From CAVYHJ01 sp963768165 [NCBI: uncultured bacterium] (GTDB lineage: Bacteria > UBP4 > UBA4092), in the NCBI GenBank assembly GCA_963768165.1, contig CAVYHJ010000002.1, positions 620,001-684,000 of the forward strand: a stretch of DNA of 64,000 nt, in the 5' to 3' direction. Made by a program: the position numbers and the translations under genes. The notes under the pieces are model-generated. The model had not been told where the DNA came from, searched no databases, and was given only the letters and a program-made list of their open reading frames with translations. Positions 8,996-18,059 of this stretch are shown in pieces; the first letter of the stretch is position 1; each line of letters starts with the position of its first letter.

Positions 8996-11137
8996 TTAAT
9001 CGTTAATTGTTTTCGTCCGTAAAAGAATTCTTCCATCCGCCACCCTGCATCCTTTCCCTTCCTCAAAAACCAGCAAGGGATTGATATCCAGTTCGGCAAT
9101 GTCGTCTATTTCTGTCACCAGTTGTGACAATCGTTCCAGAGTTTCTGCGATGGATTTGATATCAGACGGTTTTTCTCCCCGAACTCCTTGCAGAATCTTG
9201 TAGGAACGGATGGATTCAATCATTCGGTATGCGCCCAGCTCACGAATTGGAGCAAGCCGGAAAGTAACATCTTTAAATATTTCCACATACGTCCCGCCCA
9301 ATCCGAACATCAACAGCGGACCAAATTGAGGATCTCGGTTCATTCCTAAAATTACTTCTTTACCTTTCGGCAACATCTCTTGGATATTAACTCCCCATAT
9401 TTGGGCATTAGGCGCTGCTTTTTTCACATTTCCCATCATAGTATCAAACGCATTCCCAACTTCTTCCTTGGACTTTAAATTCAATTTCACGCCGCCAACA
9501 TCCACTTTGTGAACAATATCCGGTGACGCTATCTTCATAACCACCGGATAACCGATTTTCTCCGCTGCGGCAATCGCTTTTTCTTTACTGTCTGCCAACT
9601 GAAATTTAATAAGAGGAAAACCATAGGTCTCGAATACTTGAAAGGCTTCAATTTCCGGAAGGTACTCCCTCTTTTCGTTCCGCGCTTTCTGGATAATTCT
9701 CAAAGCCGCGTCCTTATCCACTTTGAAATTCTTGACCTCCGTTCTCGGACGTTTTAACCAATTTGCATAGGTAGACATTTTCGCAAGGGATCGAGCGGCG
9801 CCTTCCGGGAATTTATAATGCGGCATTCCGTTGGATTCTAATATTTTTACACCCGACGAGACATCCACAACCCCCATAAAAGACGATAATAATGGTTTCT
9901 TGCTTCCTTTTCCAATCCGTAAAATAACCTGTGCAATATTTTCAGTATCCGTCATGGCTTGCGGTGTTAGAATTGTAATGACTCCATCCACATTCTCATC
10001 ATTCATGACGGCTGTAATAGCCGCATCATAACGGTCATGCTGCGCATCCCCGATAACATCAATGGGATTGGTTAAACTTGCTGTAGAAGGAAGTTTATCT
10101 TTAATGTCGGAAATTGTTTTTTCACTAAATGATGCAAGATGTAATCCATGGCGGATACACGCGTCTGTTGTGATGATACCCGGACCGCCCGCATTGGTAA
10201 CAATAGCAACACGATTCCCTTTAGGAATAGGTTGGTTGGCAAAGGCGATGGCATAATCGAATAATTCTTCCACGGTTTCCACCCGTAATACCCCCCCTTG
10301 TGAGAATATAGCATCATACACCTCATCCGAACCTGAAAGAGAACCGGTATGAGAGGAAGCCGCTTTCGCGCCCTGGGCTGTTCGACCTGATTTAATCGCC
10401 AGAATTGGCTTTAATTTTTTAGACTCACCTGTAATAATTCGACAGATATCAATGAATTCCTGGCCATTGGAGAGTTGTTCCAGATACAACAAAATAACGT
10501 CGGTCTTAGGATCGTCTTGTAAATACATCAACAAATCATTTTCTGTAATATCCAGTTTATTTCCCATGCTGATGAATTTCGAAAAACCAATATGTTGTCC
10601 TTTGGCATAATCCAGTACCGCCGTACATAAAGCCCCGCTTTGGGAGATAAAACCGATATTCCCTTGCATGGGCATGGACGTCGCAAACGTGGCATTCATT
10701 CGAATCTCAGGATCCGTATTAATGACACCCAAACAATTGGGTCCCATGACGCGAATCTTGTATTCTTCAGCGATTTTTTTTACTTTTTCCTGAAGAATGA
10801 TTCCTTCTCCGCCGATTTCTTTAAATCCAGCCGAAATGATAATGGCCCCCTTCACCCCGCATTCGCCGCATTCTTTCATCATCTGTGGGATAAACTGTGG
10901 GCCGATAATAATCACGGCTAAATCCACTTTATCGGGTATTTCAAGAACGGAGGAATAACATCGTACTCCGCTGATGCTTTTCGTTTTGGGATTAACGGGA
11001 TAAATCACTCCTGTGAATTCCCCTTGTAATAGATTGTTGAAAACCGCCCGGCCAACGCTTTCTACCCGGGTCGAAGCGCCGACAACAGCAATTGATTTCG
11101 GCGCAAATATTGCATCTAACGATTTTATATTGTTCAT
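8996..11137 (-). CDS. acdAB: Acetate--CoA ligase (ADP-forming), fused alpha-beta acyl-CoA synthetase
   Basis: Catalyses acetyl-CoA + ADP + Pi to acetate + ATP + CoA (or a related acyl-CoA), conserving energy in fermentation. The 713 residues comprise a CoA-binding domain (IAVVGAS near the start), succinyl-CoA-ligase-like domains with the phosphohistidine loop SSHTGSLSG near residue 265, then an ATP-grasp beta domain (EAFQVFETYGFP, KIASPDIVHKVDVGG, MFGLGGTYVEIFKDV). Alpha-then-beta fusion is the common bacterial form. It lies 50 bases after hypE and is probably co-transcribed with hypFCDE, tying acetate formation to hydrogenase maturation. Substrate range (acetyl versus other acyls) is not readable. 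Confidence 0.88.
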   Translation of the reverse strand: MNNIKSLDAIFAPKSIAVVGASTRVESVGRAVFNNLLQGEFTGVIYPVNPKTKSISGVRCYSSVLEIPDKVDLAVIIIGPQFIPQMMKECGECGVKGAIIISAGFKEIGGEGIILQEKVKKIAEEYKIRVMGPNCLGVINTDPEIRMNATFATSMPMQGNIGFISQSGALCTAVLDYAKGQHIGFSKFISMGNKLDITENDLLMYLQDDPKTDVILLYLEQLSNGQEFIDICRIITGESKKLKPILAIKSGRTAQGAKAASSHTGSLSGSDEVYDAIFSQGGVLRVETVEELFDYAIAFANQPIPKGNRVAIVTNAGGPGIITTDACIRHGLHLASFSEKTISDIKDKLPSTASLTNPIDVIGDAQHDRYDAAITAVMNDENVDGVITILTPQAMTDTENIAQVILRIGKGSKKPLLSSFMGVVDVSSGVKILESNGMPHYKFPEGAARSLAKMSTYANWLKRPRTEVKNFKVDKDAALRIIQKARNEKREYLPEIEAFQVFETYGFPLIKFQLADSKEKAIAAAEKIGYPVVMKIASPDIVHKVDVGGVKLNLKSKEEVGNAFDTMMGNVKKAAPNAQIWGVNIQEMLPKGKEVILGMNRDPQFGPLLMFGLGGTYVEIFKDVTFRLAPIRELGAYRMIESIRSYKILQGVRGEKPSDIKSIAETLERLSQLVTEIDDIAELDINPLLVFEEGKGCRVADGRILLRTKTIND

Positions 11138-11186
11138 ATAAACCTTTCTTTAAATTGAATTATGTTGGAATGAAATTAAAATATGT

Positions 11187-12191
11187 TTAGCAAATTCGCG
11201 GTAAATCCTCCCCATAAGGAACATCTACAATTCTTTCTCCACCAATGGAGGTCTTTAACAAAACGGCTTTTTTCGGATTTTCGACTACTTCTCCTATCAC
11301 TGACGATTCTACACCCAAGGGATGTGAACGTAAATAATTGAGAATAACTTTTTCATACTGTTTGGGACAAATAATAATTACCTTCCCTTCATTGGCGACA
11401 TGCAATGGGTCCAGCCCCAACATATCACAAGCCCCCTGTACGGCATTATGTATTGGAATTCTGTCTTCATAAATGCGGATTCCCACATTGGAAGAAACCG
11501 CGATTTCGTTCAAGGCGGTCGCCATTCCGCCGCGCGTCGGGTCGCGCATACAATGTATTTCTTGGGTAACATTCAATACCCCTTGCACCAGGTTGGAAAG
11601 CGGTGCCACATCGCTTTCTACCAAAGTTTCAAATTTCAATCCCTGCCGTTCGCTCAGTACCGCAATCCCATGATCTCCAATCGCGCCATTGAGTATCACC
11701 ACATCTCCCGGCTTCGCGAAATGGGAGGATAACTCAATTCCATCCTTAATCATGCCTATCCCGGATGTATTAATAAAGATTCCTTCCGCGGCATGCCGTT
11801 CAACCACTTTGGTGTCCCCTGTCGCAATATACACTCCCGCTTGATTGACTGTCTGGTGGATAGAGTCTAAAATTTTATTCAAGTCGGCAATGGGAAAACC
11901 TTCTTCCAGAATCAAGGCGCAACTTAAAAATAATGGCAGGGCGCCCACCATCGCCAAATCATTCACTGTTCCACACACCGCCAGTTTCCCAATATCGCCC
12001 CCCCGGAAAAAGAGCGGTTTGACGACAAAAGAATCTGTCGTAAACGCCACTCGTTTTCCGCCCAAGGGAAACACTGCGCTGTCATTTAAGGGATTCAATA
12101 ATGCATTGCTGAACCGGGGAACGATCTGTTCCTCAATCAAGCGGCGGCTCATCACTCCTCCGCCTCCATGTGCCATCAATATCTTATCCAT
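11187..12191 (-). CDS. hypE: Hydrogenase maturation protein HypE (carbamoyl dehydratase)
   Basis: HypE takes the carbamoyl group from HypF onto its C-terminal cysteine and dehydrates it to thiocyanate, the source of the CN ligands of the [NiFe] site. The protein has the AIR-synthase-like fold (LNDSAVFP, TTDSFVV, DPTRGGMATALNEIA) and ends in PRIC, the required C-terminal cysteine. I place the start at 12191 (MDKILMAHGGGG), where homologues begin. A longer frame to 12320 would read through a heptamer repeat and overlap hypD. It lies between hypD and the acetate-CoA ligase, all on the minus strand. Confidence 0.93.
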   Translation of the reverse strand: MDKILMAHGGGGVMSRRLIEEQIVPRFSNALLNPLNDSAVFPLGGKRVAFTTDSFVVKPLFFRGGDIGKLAVCGTVNDLAMVGALPLFLSCALILEEGFPIADLNKILDSIHQTVNQAGVYIATGDTKVVERHAAEGIFINTSGIGMIKDGIELSSHFAKPGDVVILNGAIGDHGIAVLSERQGLKFETLVESDVAPLSNLVQGVLNVTQEIHCMRDPTRGGMATALNEIAVSSNVGIRIYEDRIPIHNAVQGACDMLGLDPLHVANEGKVIIICPKQYEKVILNYLRSHPLGVESSVIGEVVENPKKAVLLKTSIGGERIVDVPYGEDLPRIC

Positions 12192-12243
12192 TTCATTGGT
12201 TCCTTGCATCGGGAATAAGTTTTTTTCTTTCCCGGCACCAACA

Positions 12244-12278
12244 ACTTTAGACTCTAGACTTTGGACTTTAGACTGCAT
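12244..12278. repeat. Heptanucleotide tandem repeat (ACTTTAG type)
   Basis: Five 7-base units run in register: ACTTTAG, ACTCTAG, ACTTTGG, ACTTTAG, ACTGCAT. The array occupies the hypD-hypE junction, and the hypD stop codon lies inside it. The same unit on the same strand sense occurs in front of hypA (24728-24760). Confidence 0.7.
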
Positions 12279-13374
12279 AGGCATTCTCGTATTTATAATA
12301 GGCGGCGCACGTCCCTTCACTGGAAACCATGCAAGGTCCGATGGGGTTTTCCGGTGTGCATACTTTTTGGAATAATTTACATTCTGCCGGACTATGCGTC
12401 CCGCGTAATATATCCCCGCAGATACATCCGGGAATATGAGACGCTTCCGGCAAGGTCACATTCATTTTGGTGAGTGCATCAAATCTTTTATATTCTTTCC
12501 TTAACTCCAATCCACTTTGGGGAATGATTCCCAATCCCCGCCATTCTACATCACAGGGCTGAAATACTTTTTCTAATACCGCTTGGGCTTTGCGGTTCCC
12601 TTCCCAGGTGATGCAACGGCTGTACTGGATTTCTACTTCCGCACGGTGAGTTACAATTTGCCGCAGTAACATTTCAATGGATTGTAAAATATCCAACGCT
12701 TCAAACCCCGCCACCACGCAGGGAATATGATAATCTTTCGCGAGAAATTCAAATATCTTGGCGCCGGTAATCGTACTCACATGTCCCGGACAAAGAAACC
12801 CGTCAATCTTGATTTCACCCGATTCTACCAACGCTCGCATGGGTGGCGGCATGACTTTATGTGAACAGATAATCGAGAAATTTTGTATCTTTTGCTTTTC
12901 TGCTTCCAAAATCGTCGCCGCAATCGTCGGAGCCGTCGTTTCAAAACCTACACCGATAAAAACAATTTCCCCTGTGGGGTTACTGCGGGCAATATCCAAC
13001 GCATCCAATGGAGAATACACGATTCGAACATCCGCGCCGTTGGCCTTTTCTTTTGCCAAGGTGGTTTCTTTGCCCGGCACTTTAATCATATCGCCAAACG
13101 TCGTCAAAATGACATTCGGTTTTCGCACCATCAGAATAGCCGCGTCTACGATATTGGTCGGTGTCACGCAAACCGGACATCCCGGCCCCGCCAGTAAATG
13201 GATTGATGCTGTCAAAACATTCTTTATCCCGTGCCGATAAACTGACATGGTATGGGTTCCGCACACTTCCATCAAATTCACCGTTTGCGTGTCCAACATC
13301 CGGGTCAATTGCTGAATTTGACCAATCGTCTTCTGAATCAATTCGGCTTTGTTGGAGTTGTTGAGAGTTTTCAT
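12268..13374 (-). CDS. hypD: Hydrogenase maturation protein HypD
   Basis: HypD carries a [4Fe-4S] cluster and, with HypC, is the scaffold where Fe(CN)2CO is assembled. The 368 residues contain MEVCGTHTM (catalytic CGTH), GPGCPVCVTP, CPGHVSTITG and the C-terminal cysteine cluster CICGDILRG...C...C. It overlaps hypC by 4 bases and precedes hypE, the standard hypCDE order. The last codons (YAV-stop) are contributed by a heptamer tandem repeat, so the natural C-terminus may have been altered slightly. Confidence 0.95.
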   Translation of the reverse strand: MKTLNNSNKAELIQKTIGQIQQLTRMLDTQTVNLMEVCGTHTMSVYRHGIKNVLTASIHLLAGPGCPVCVTPTNIVDAAILMVRKPNVILTTFGDMIKVPGKETTLAKEKANGADVRIVYSPLDALDIARSNPTGEIVFIGVGFETTAPTIAATILEAEKQKIQNFSIICSHKVMPPPMRALVESGEIKIDGFLCPGHVSTITGAKIFEFLAKDYHIPCVVAGFEALDILQSIEMLLRQIVTHRAEVEIQYSRCITWEGNRKAQAVLEKVFQPCDVEWRGLGIIPQSGLELRKEYKRFDALTKMNVTLPEASHIPGCICGDILRGTHSPAECKLFQKVCTPENPIGPCMVSSEGTCAAYYKYENAYAV

Positions 13375-13577
13375 CCGAGCCCCTCCAATTCTTCCATTTC
13401 TTTCGCCAAATCCGCGTCCACCCGTTCAATGGCAAATCCCGCGTGAAGCAAAACCCAGTCTCCTACTTGGGGATTTTCAATCAGGCTGACATTCGTGTCC
13501 CGAAAATTACCTTGAATATCTACCCTGGCAAAATCACCGTTGATGGAAACGATTTGTGCGGGTACTGCTAAACACAT
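13371..13577 (-). CDS. hypC: Hydrogenase assembly chaperone HypC
   Basis: The 68-residue chaperone begins MCLAVPAQIV, with the essential N-terminal cysteine C2 (after Met removal) that binds Fe and HypD. The OB-fold core follows (ARVDIQGNFRDTNVSLI, VGDWVLLHAGFAIERVD). It overlaps hypF (end 13568) by 10 bases and hypD by 4, so translation of the three is probably coupled. Length and motifs are typical. Confidence 0.96.
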   Translation of the reverse strand: MCLAVPAQIVSINGDFARVDIQGNFRDTNVSLIENPQVGDWVLLHAGFAIERVDADLAKEMEELEGLG

Positions 13578-15889
13578 AATTTCTCCTCATACTGTATTTT
13601 CGCCATCGCCACCGCCAGTTGACCCAACGCGATTCCCCCGTCATTCGGCGGAACCTGATGATGACTGTACACTTCAAACTTGTTTGATTCCAATGATTGG
13701 ATAAGTCCCTCTGTCAATACGGCATTTTGGAAACACCCGCCCGAAAGAACTACTTTTTTATTGCCGTATTTCTCTCGAGAAAGAAGAGCCATCTCTGTGG
13801 AAAAGGCTATTACCGTATTATGAAATTTTCCTGAAATAATATTCGGTGAAATACCTTTCTGCAAATCTTCCTGAATCTGCTGCAAAATAGATTTGGTTAT
13901 AATTTGAAAACTATCTTCGCTTTTCTCTATGGAATATTCATACCGTTCTTTGACATTGGGATCGGCGATACTTTCCAGGAAAATTCCCGTTTGTCCTTCA
14001 AAAGTAATCCTTTGCCCAAACCCTAGAATCCCATAGACCGCGTCAAATAACCGGCCTACACTGGAAGTCAACGGAGAATTAACTTTTTTATCCATCATCT
14101 GCATCATCATTTCCACCTGGGATGGGAGAACCTGTTGAATCACAGGTGAGGGAAGATTCAATAAATCTTTCCCATACACGGAATAGAGATAGGAAACCGC
14201 CGTCCGCCAGGGTTCCAGTATCGCCTGCTCCCCACCCGGTAATGGTTGGTATGCTAAATGACCGACACGTTGGAAATCTTGCAAATCACACAAAAGAAAT
14301 TCCCCGCCCCATAAATTTCCATCCGTTCCATATCCCGTCCCATCAAATGAAATCCCGATCACCGGTTCTGTTAAACCATGTTCCACCATGCAACTGGCGA
14401 TATGCGCGTGATGGTGTTGCACGCCAATCTTGGTTCTAATCTGAGATTTCATTACAAACCGGGTTGACCAATAATCGGGGTGCAAATCATAGGCGGCGAT
14501 ATCCGGTTCGATTTCCAATAATTTTTTTAATTCCGCCAATTCCTTTTCATAATTTTGCGTGGACGGGTATTCTTGTAAATCCCCCAAATGCTGGGAGAAA
14601 TATGCCTTGTTCCCTTTGGACAAACAAAAGGTGGATTTCATTTGCGCTCCCGCTGCAAATATAGCGGGACCGTCTTCAAGTAACTCCACCGGATTAGGGA
14701 CATATCCCCGCGCCCGGCGCAACATAACGGGTTGCTGATTTATTACCCGGACAATGGAATCATCGCATTTATGGGCAATCGGCCGGTTATGCACCAGGGC
14801 ACAATCAATGACTTTTTCCATAAGATTTTGCAATTCCATTTCTTCGCTGATAATGGGTTCATCGGTAAAATTCCCGCTGGTCATGACCAGGGCATTGAAA
14901 TGTTGCATTAGTAATTGATGCAGCGGAGTATACGGCAGCATCACACCCAAATGAGAATTGCCGGGTGCCAAATCGGGGGATAAATTACCGTTTTTCTTTT
15001 TCTTCAATAACACAATAGGACTTTCGGGACAGGTCAACAGTTTTTCTTCCATTTCATGCAAATGGCAATATTCCCGCACAATATCCACATTGGGAAACAT
15101 AATCGCCAATGGTTTATCCGGCCGGTTTTTTCGTCGTCGGAGAGATTGAACCGCCAACTTGTTGGTCGCGTCACAAACCAGATGATACCCCCCCAATCCT
15201 TTGACCGCCATAATAATTCCATGTTGCAACATCCGGATGGCTGATTCTAAAGGTTCCGTGACTTTCATTTTCCCGCTGGGCGATAACATGGCGAGTTTGG
15301 GTCCGCAATCCGGACAGGAAATTGGCTGGGCATGAAACCGCCGATCGCGCGGGTCATTGTATTCTTTTTGGCATTTCGGACACATGGTAAACTCTTCCAT
15401 GGTCGTCATGGGCCGGTCATAGGGGATATCCTGAATAATCGTGAACCGGGGTCCGCAATTCGTGCAATTGGTAAAAGGATATTTATATCTACGATTATTT
15501 GCATCTTCCATTTCTTTTTTACAATCCGCGCATAACGTCGTATCCACCGGTATTTCCGTGTGACATTCCCCGTGATTTTTACTTTCCAAAATCTGAAATT
15601 CAGTGTGTAGCAATCCCTCTTGTTCCAAAACCGTTATCTTCTCAACTTTTGACAGGGGCGGCGGGGTGTTTTTTAACCTTTTGATAAAACACAAAATGTT
15701 CTCTTCCTTCCCTTCCACTTCAATCGTGACTCCATCGGTTGAATTCTCTACAAAACCCCGTAACTTTAAATCAGTCGCAAACTGATAAACAGTAGGACGG
15801 AATCCAACCCCCTGCACTCTTCCAGTGACTTCGATACGCACCCTTTTTTCGTTCGATACTCCTGTTTTCTCTTTCAACCCGGCACTCAT
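13568..15889 (-). CDS. hypF: Carbamoyltransferase HypF
   Basis: Converts carbamoyl phosphate to a carbamoyl group on HypE for CN ligand synthesis. The 773 residues show the expected order: acylphosphatase domain (GRVQGVGFRPTVYQFA), two zinc fingers (CADCKKE...CTNCGP and CPKCQKE...CPDCGP), a YrdC-like domain (VKGLGGYHLVCDATN) and a C-terminal Kae1-like domain (VQHHHAHIASCMVEHG, ISFDGTGYG, LSGGCFQN). First gene of hypFCDE-acs. A sigma-54-type promoter and a 16-bp hairpin lie upstream. The start ATG follows GGAATGG. It is the gene next to the accessory island. Confidence 0.96.
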   Translation of the reverse strand: MSAGLKEKTGVSNEKRVRIEVTGRVQGVGFRPTVYQFATDLKLRGFVENSTDGVTIEVEGKEENILCFIKRLKNTPPPLSKVEKITVLEQEGLLHTEFQILESKNHGECHTEIPVDTTLCADCKKEMEDANNRRYKYPFTNCTNCGPRFTIIQDIPYDRPMTTMEEFTMCPKCQKEYNDPRDRRFHAQPISCPDCGPKLAMLSPSGKMKVTEPLESAIRMLQHGIIMAVKGLGGYHLVCDATNKLAVQSLRRRKNRPDKPLAIMFPNVDIVREYCHLHEMEEKLLTCPESPIVLLKKKKNGNLSPDLAPGNSHLGVMLPYTPLHQLLMQHFNALVMTSGNFTDEPIISEEMELQNLMEKVIDCALVHNRPIAHKCDDSIVRVINQQPVMLRRARGYVPNPVELLEDGPAIFAAGAQMKSTFCLSKGNKAYFSQHLGDLQEYPSTQNYEKELAELKKLLEIEPDIAAYDLHPDYWSTRFVMKSQIRTKIGVQHHHAHIASCMVEHGLTEPVIGISFDGTGYGTDGNLWGGEFLLCDLQDFQRVGHLAYQPLPGGEQAILEPWRTAVSYLYSVYGKDLLNLPSPVIQQVLPSQVEMMMQMMDKKVNSPLTSSVGRLFDAVYGILGFGQRITFEGQTGIFLESIADPNVKERYEYSIEKSEDSFQIITKSILQQIQEDLQKGISPNIISGKFHNTVIAFSTEMALLSREKYGNKKVVLSGGCFQNAVLTEGLIQSLESNKFEVYSHHQVPPNDGGIALGQLAVAMAKIQYEEKLCV

Positions 15890-15920
15890 TTTTTTCCATT
15901 CCTTTTTTATTTAGTTCCGG

Positions 15921-15959
15921 CGCAGGAGTGGAATTGTTATTTTCAATTCCACTCCTGCG
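15921..15959. promoter_or_regulatory. 16-bp perfect hairpin in the hypF leader
   Basis: CGCAGGAGTGGAATTG and its exact reverse complement flank a 7-base loop (TTATTTT). If transcription starts about 12 bases after the sigma-54 -12 element (about 15962), this hairpin is at the very 5' end of the hypF mRNA and could protect it. There is no U-run after it on either strand. Confidence 0.55.
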
Positions 15960-15973
15960 TCGCTTCTTTAAAA

Positions 15974-15988
15974 GCAGGATTTATGCCA
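15974..15988 (-). promoter_or_regulatory. Sigma-54-type promoter of hypF
   Basis: The minus strand reads TGGCATAAATCCTGC: GG and GC are separated by exactly 10 bases, and TGGCAT matches the -24 consensus. The -12 is CTGC rather than TTGC. It lies 85 bases before the hypF start. Confidence 0.55.
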
Positions 15989-16068
15989 TACCAGTTATAA
16001 TAAACAATTGAAATTAATAGTGTTATATGAAACAAATAGGACTTAATATAGTGGAATTATATCGAGAA

Positions 16069-16087
16069 TTGTCATGAATAAAGACAA
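16069..16087. promoter_or_regulatory. Inverted repeat TTGTC-N9-GACAA, candidate activator site
   Basis: The arms are separated by 9 bases and the site lies about 90 bases upstream of the hypF sigma-54 promoter, the usual place for an enhancer-binding protein. The same arms with the same spacing lie upstream of the hydrogenase operon (33484-33502). Confidence 0.45.
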
Positions 16088-16232
16088 AATCACTATATTT
16101 ATTACATTAATATCTGATTTTATTGGTGTTATGATTTTTTCCATTCCTTTAAACAAACGTCCAATTTTAAGACAAAATATATCTATATTTAGACACCTGA
16201 AAAGTCATGATGGATGAAACTTTTAACGAACG

Positions 16233-17434
16233 AGACCTCTGAAAAAGTATTGTTTTTGTTTTACAAGAGTGATAAATAAAAAAAGAGAAGGTTGAGGAGG
16301 AGGAAAGAAGCGGTTGGGAGAGTCCAACGACCTTTGGAGGAGTCTCCAAAGAGGAGAATACACTGGTATTCTTGTCCTTTTCGGATTAAGGAGACACAAC
16401 TCCCCTGCGTTTGACCATCCGGACCAGATTCTCGGCCATGACCGCCATCTCCAAGAATTGTTTCACTCGTTGTAATCCGCTGACCGTCATCTTGCGTACC
16501 CCGCGCCAGAGTTTGAGACACCCGAAATACGATTCAATCAGATACCTTTTCTTCTTTTTCCAGCGCTCATTATGTCGTACATCTTCAGGTTTCTGGACTC
16601 GGGCATGGCGCTGATTCCGTAAAATCCCATCCACGATCCCATGGCGTCCCAACCACTCCCGATTCCGTTTCGCATCAAATCCCCGGTCCGCCAGCACGAT
16701 CCCTTCCTCTCCGGTCAATACTTGCGGCAGTAAAAATACATCATGAATATTCGCAGGCACGACTAACGGTCGTCCCCCCAACGTCGTCTTGGGATCATAG
16801 CGTAAACACACATTATATCCATGCACGATCTTCAAGGGTCCTCGTTTCCCGGTTCCTGCTTCCGGTTCTAAGGGTTTCCCTTCTGGATCTGTGGCCTCTT
16901 TCTTATGATGACTTTCCACGAGGGTCGCATCCACAATCACCACACTCCCTTTCTTTAAGGACACCTTCTGCCGTCCTAACTGTTCTTCAAACCAGCCCCA
17001 CAACTCGTTCTCCACTCCCGCCTGGCGAATTCTCTCCCGAAACTTCACCAGCGTCGTATCATCCGGCACTTCCTCCCCAAAAGCAATCCCCACAAACTCC
17101 CGAAAGGACAACCGATCCGTAACCTCTTCAACTACCCGCACATCTGACAGATTATAAATCCTTTCCAACAACCATATCCGAAATAATACCTCCGGCGCAT
17201 ACCCCGGACGTCCCTGATCCTTCGAATACATTCCTTCCAACCGTTGATGCAGTCCCTTCCAATCCAGCATCCCTTTCAGTTTCTCCAAAAACTTCCCGGT
17301 CTTCGTATCCAACTCCATCCATCCTTGCAGTAAGTGTCCTTGTCCTTTTTCTTCCCCGATCATGTGTCTCTCCTTTTAGGTTTTCCTTCCCATACTCTCA
17401 ATCCCAACAAAAGGTAGACTTTTTCAGAGGTCTC
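16233..17434 (-). mobile_element. IS5-like insertion sequence, complete
   Basis: The element is 1202 bp. Terminal inverted repeats GAGACCTCTGAAAAAGT (16233-16249) and its exact complement (17418-17434) flank one transposase gene. A 4-base target duplication GAAC lies on both sides (16229-16232 and 17435-17438). The target was the loop of the palindrome CTTTTGAC-GAAC-GTCAAAAG. An uninterrupted copy of this sequence survives at 18060-18079, which confirms the boundaries. Confidence 0.9.
16386..17363 (-). CDS. IS5-family transposase (DDE)
   Basis: 325 residues. The N-terminal DUF772-like domain (YAPEVLFRIWLLERIYNLSD, DDTTLVKFR) is followed by a DDE catalytic core: D in VIVDATLVES, D in VLADRGFDAKR and E in RYLIESYFGCLKLWRG. 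Length and motifs fit the IS5 group. The frame is uninterrupted, so the enzyme is probably active. An AGGAGAG ribosome site precedes the ATG. G+C and codon use look higher than in neighbouring island genes, which agrees with recent arrival. It probably also mobilised the MITE at 17539-17710, which shares its ends. Confidence 0.92.
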   Translation of the reverse strand: MIGEEKGQGHLLQGWMELDTKTGKFLEKLKGMLDWKGLHQRLEGMYSKDQGRPGYAPEVLFRIWLLERIYNLSDVRVVEEVTDRLSFREFVGIAFGEEVPDDTTLVKFRERIRQAGVENELWGWFEEQLGRQKVSLKKGSVVIVDATLVESHHKKEATDPEGKPLEPEAGTGKRGPLKIVHGYNVCLRYDPKTTLGGRPLVVPANIHDVFLLPQVLTGEEGIVLADRGFDAKRNREWLGRHGIVDGILRNQRHARVQKPEDVRHNERWKKKKRYLIESYFGCLKLWRGVRKMTVSGLQRVKQFLEMAVMAENLVRMVKRRGVVSP

Positions 17435-17765
17435 GAACGTCAAAAGTTTGAGAATTTTAATGGATCAGAGTATTTCGCCATTTGGCGAAATATTTTTATA
17501 GAATTGATTTTATTGAAGATAAAAAACTATTAACAAATGAGTCCTCTGAAAAAGTGTGCCACCCGATTTTGTCATTCTGACCCTGAGCTTGCGAAGGGGA
17601 AGAATCCCTGTGTTCTACCTGATGTAAAGCGACTTTAGACCGGGATTCTTCGTCGCTACGCTCCCCAGAATGACACGGTTTGTCGTTTTAGTGACTTTTT
17701 CAGAGATCACAAATGTTAAAGGTTTTTCCCGGTCTTAAGGTTTCCTAATTTGCCGAGGTGCTCAT
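17435..17765. other. Intergenic stretch between the IS element and the 65-residue gene
   Basis: It contains the right half of the interrupted palindrome (GAACGTCAAAAG), a short hairpin TTTCGCCA/TGGCGAAA near 17469-17488, and the MITE 17539-17710. No gene is seen. Confidence 0.55.
17539..17710. mobile_element. 172-bp MITE related to the IS5-like element
   Basis: The ends GAGTCCTCTGAAAAAGT (17539-17555) and ACTTTTTCAGAGATCAC (17694-17710) nearly match the IS inverted repeats. A 4-base duplication AAAT flanks it (17535-17538 and 17711-17714). It has no coding capacity. The interior is an inverted pair (GTCATTCTG...AGAATCCC at 17571-17608 against GGGATTCTTC...CAGAATGAC at 17642-17674). The same duplication length as the IS supports mobilisation in trans. 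Confidence 0.8.
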
Positions 17766-17963
17766 TTATTTCTTTTCGGAGAGATATTCACGAAAGGGGC
17801 GGGAAGGTTCATTTTTCCGTTTGGCAATGAGTGACAAATCCAATAGGTCTTCCCGTAATTCTTTTTCCTCGGCAATCCGCAGGATGACATGATTACGTTC
17901 CTTTTTGGATAATGATTTTAAGGCGGTGATAAATACTTCTGCTGTGGCTTGAGACCCGGTCAT
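17766..17963 (-). CDS. Small antitoxin-like protein
   Basis: A 65-residue charged, helical protein: TAEVFITALKSLSKKERNHV then RIAEEKELREDLLDLSLI and a basic/proline C-terminus (RKNEPSRPFREYLSEKK). Small proteins of this composition (ALKSLSKKER..., REDLLDL...) are common as orphan antitoxin-like genes. A good AAGGAGA ribosome site precedes the ATG (reverse of 17966-17975). No toxin gene follows; the MITE lies directly downstream and may have separated or replaced a partner. Function is not established. Confidence 0.5.
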   Translation of the reverse strand: MTGSQATAEVFITALKSLSKKERNHVILRIAEEKELREDLLDLSLIAKRKNEPSRPFREYLSEKK

Positions 17964-18059
17964 TATTACATTCTCCTTTCACTCTCTATACAAGATAAAT
18001 TTTATCAAAATACAAGCATTATGCCAATTAAACCTCTGAAAAAATCTTGATGGATATAA

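Larger units (their letters stand above)
15890..16232. other. hypF upstream regulatory region
   Basis: No gene is seen. From hypF outward it holds a 16-bp perfect hairpin (15921-15959), a sigma-54-like promoter (15974-15988), the inverted repeat TTGTC-N9-GACAA (16069-16087) and then the left half of the palindrome interrupted by the IS element. Confidence 0.6.

Noticed and set aside
12192-12320. N-terminal extension of HypE
   Set aside because: It translates the heptamer array and part of hypD; homologues begin at MDKILMAHGGGG-like sequence.
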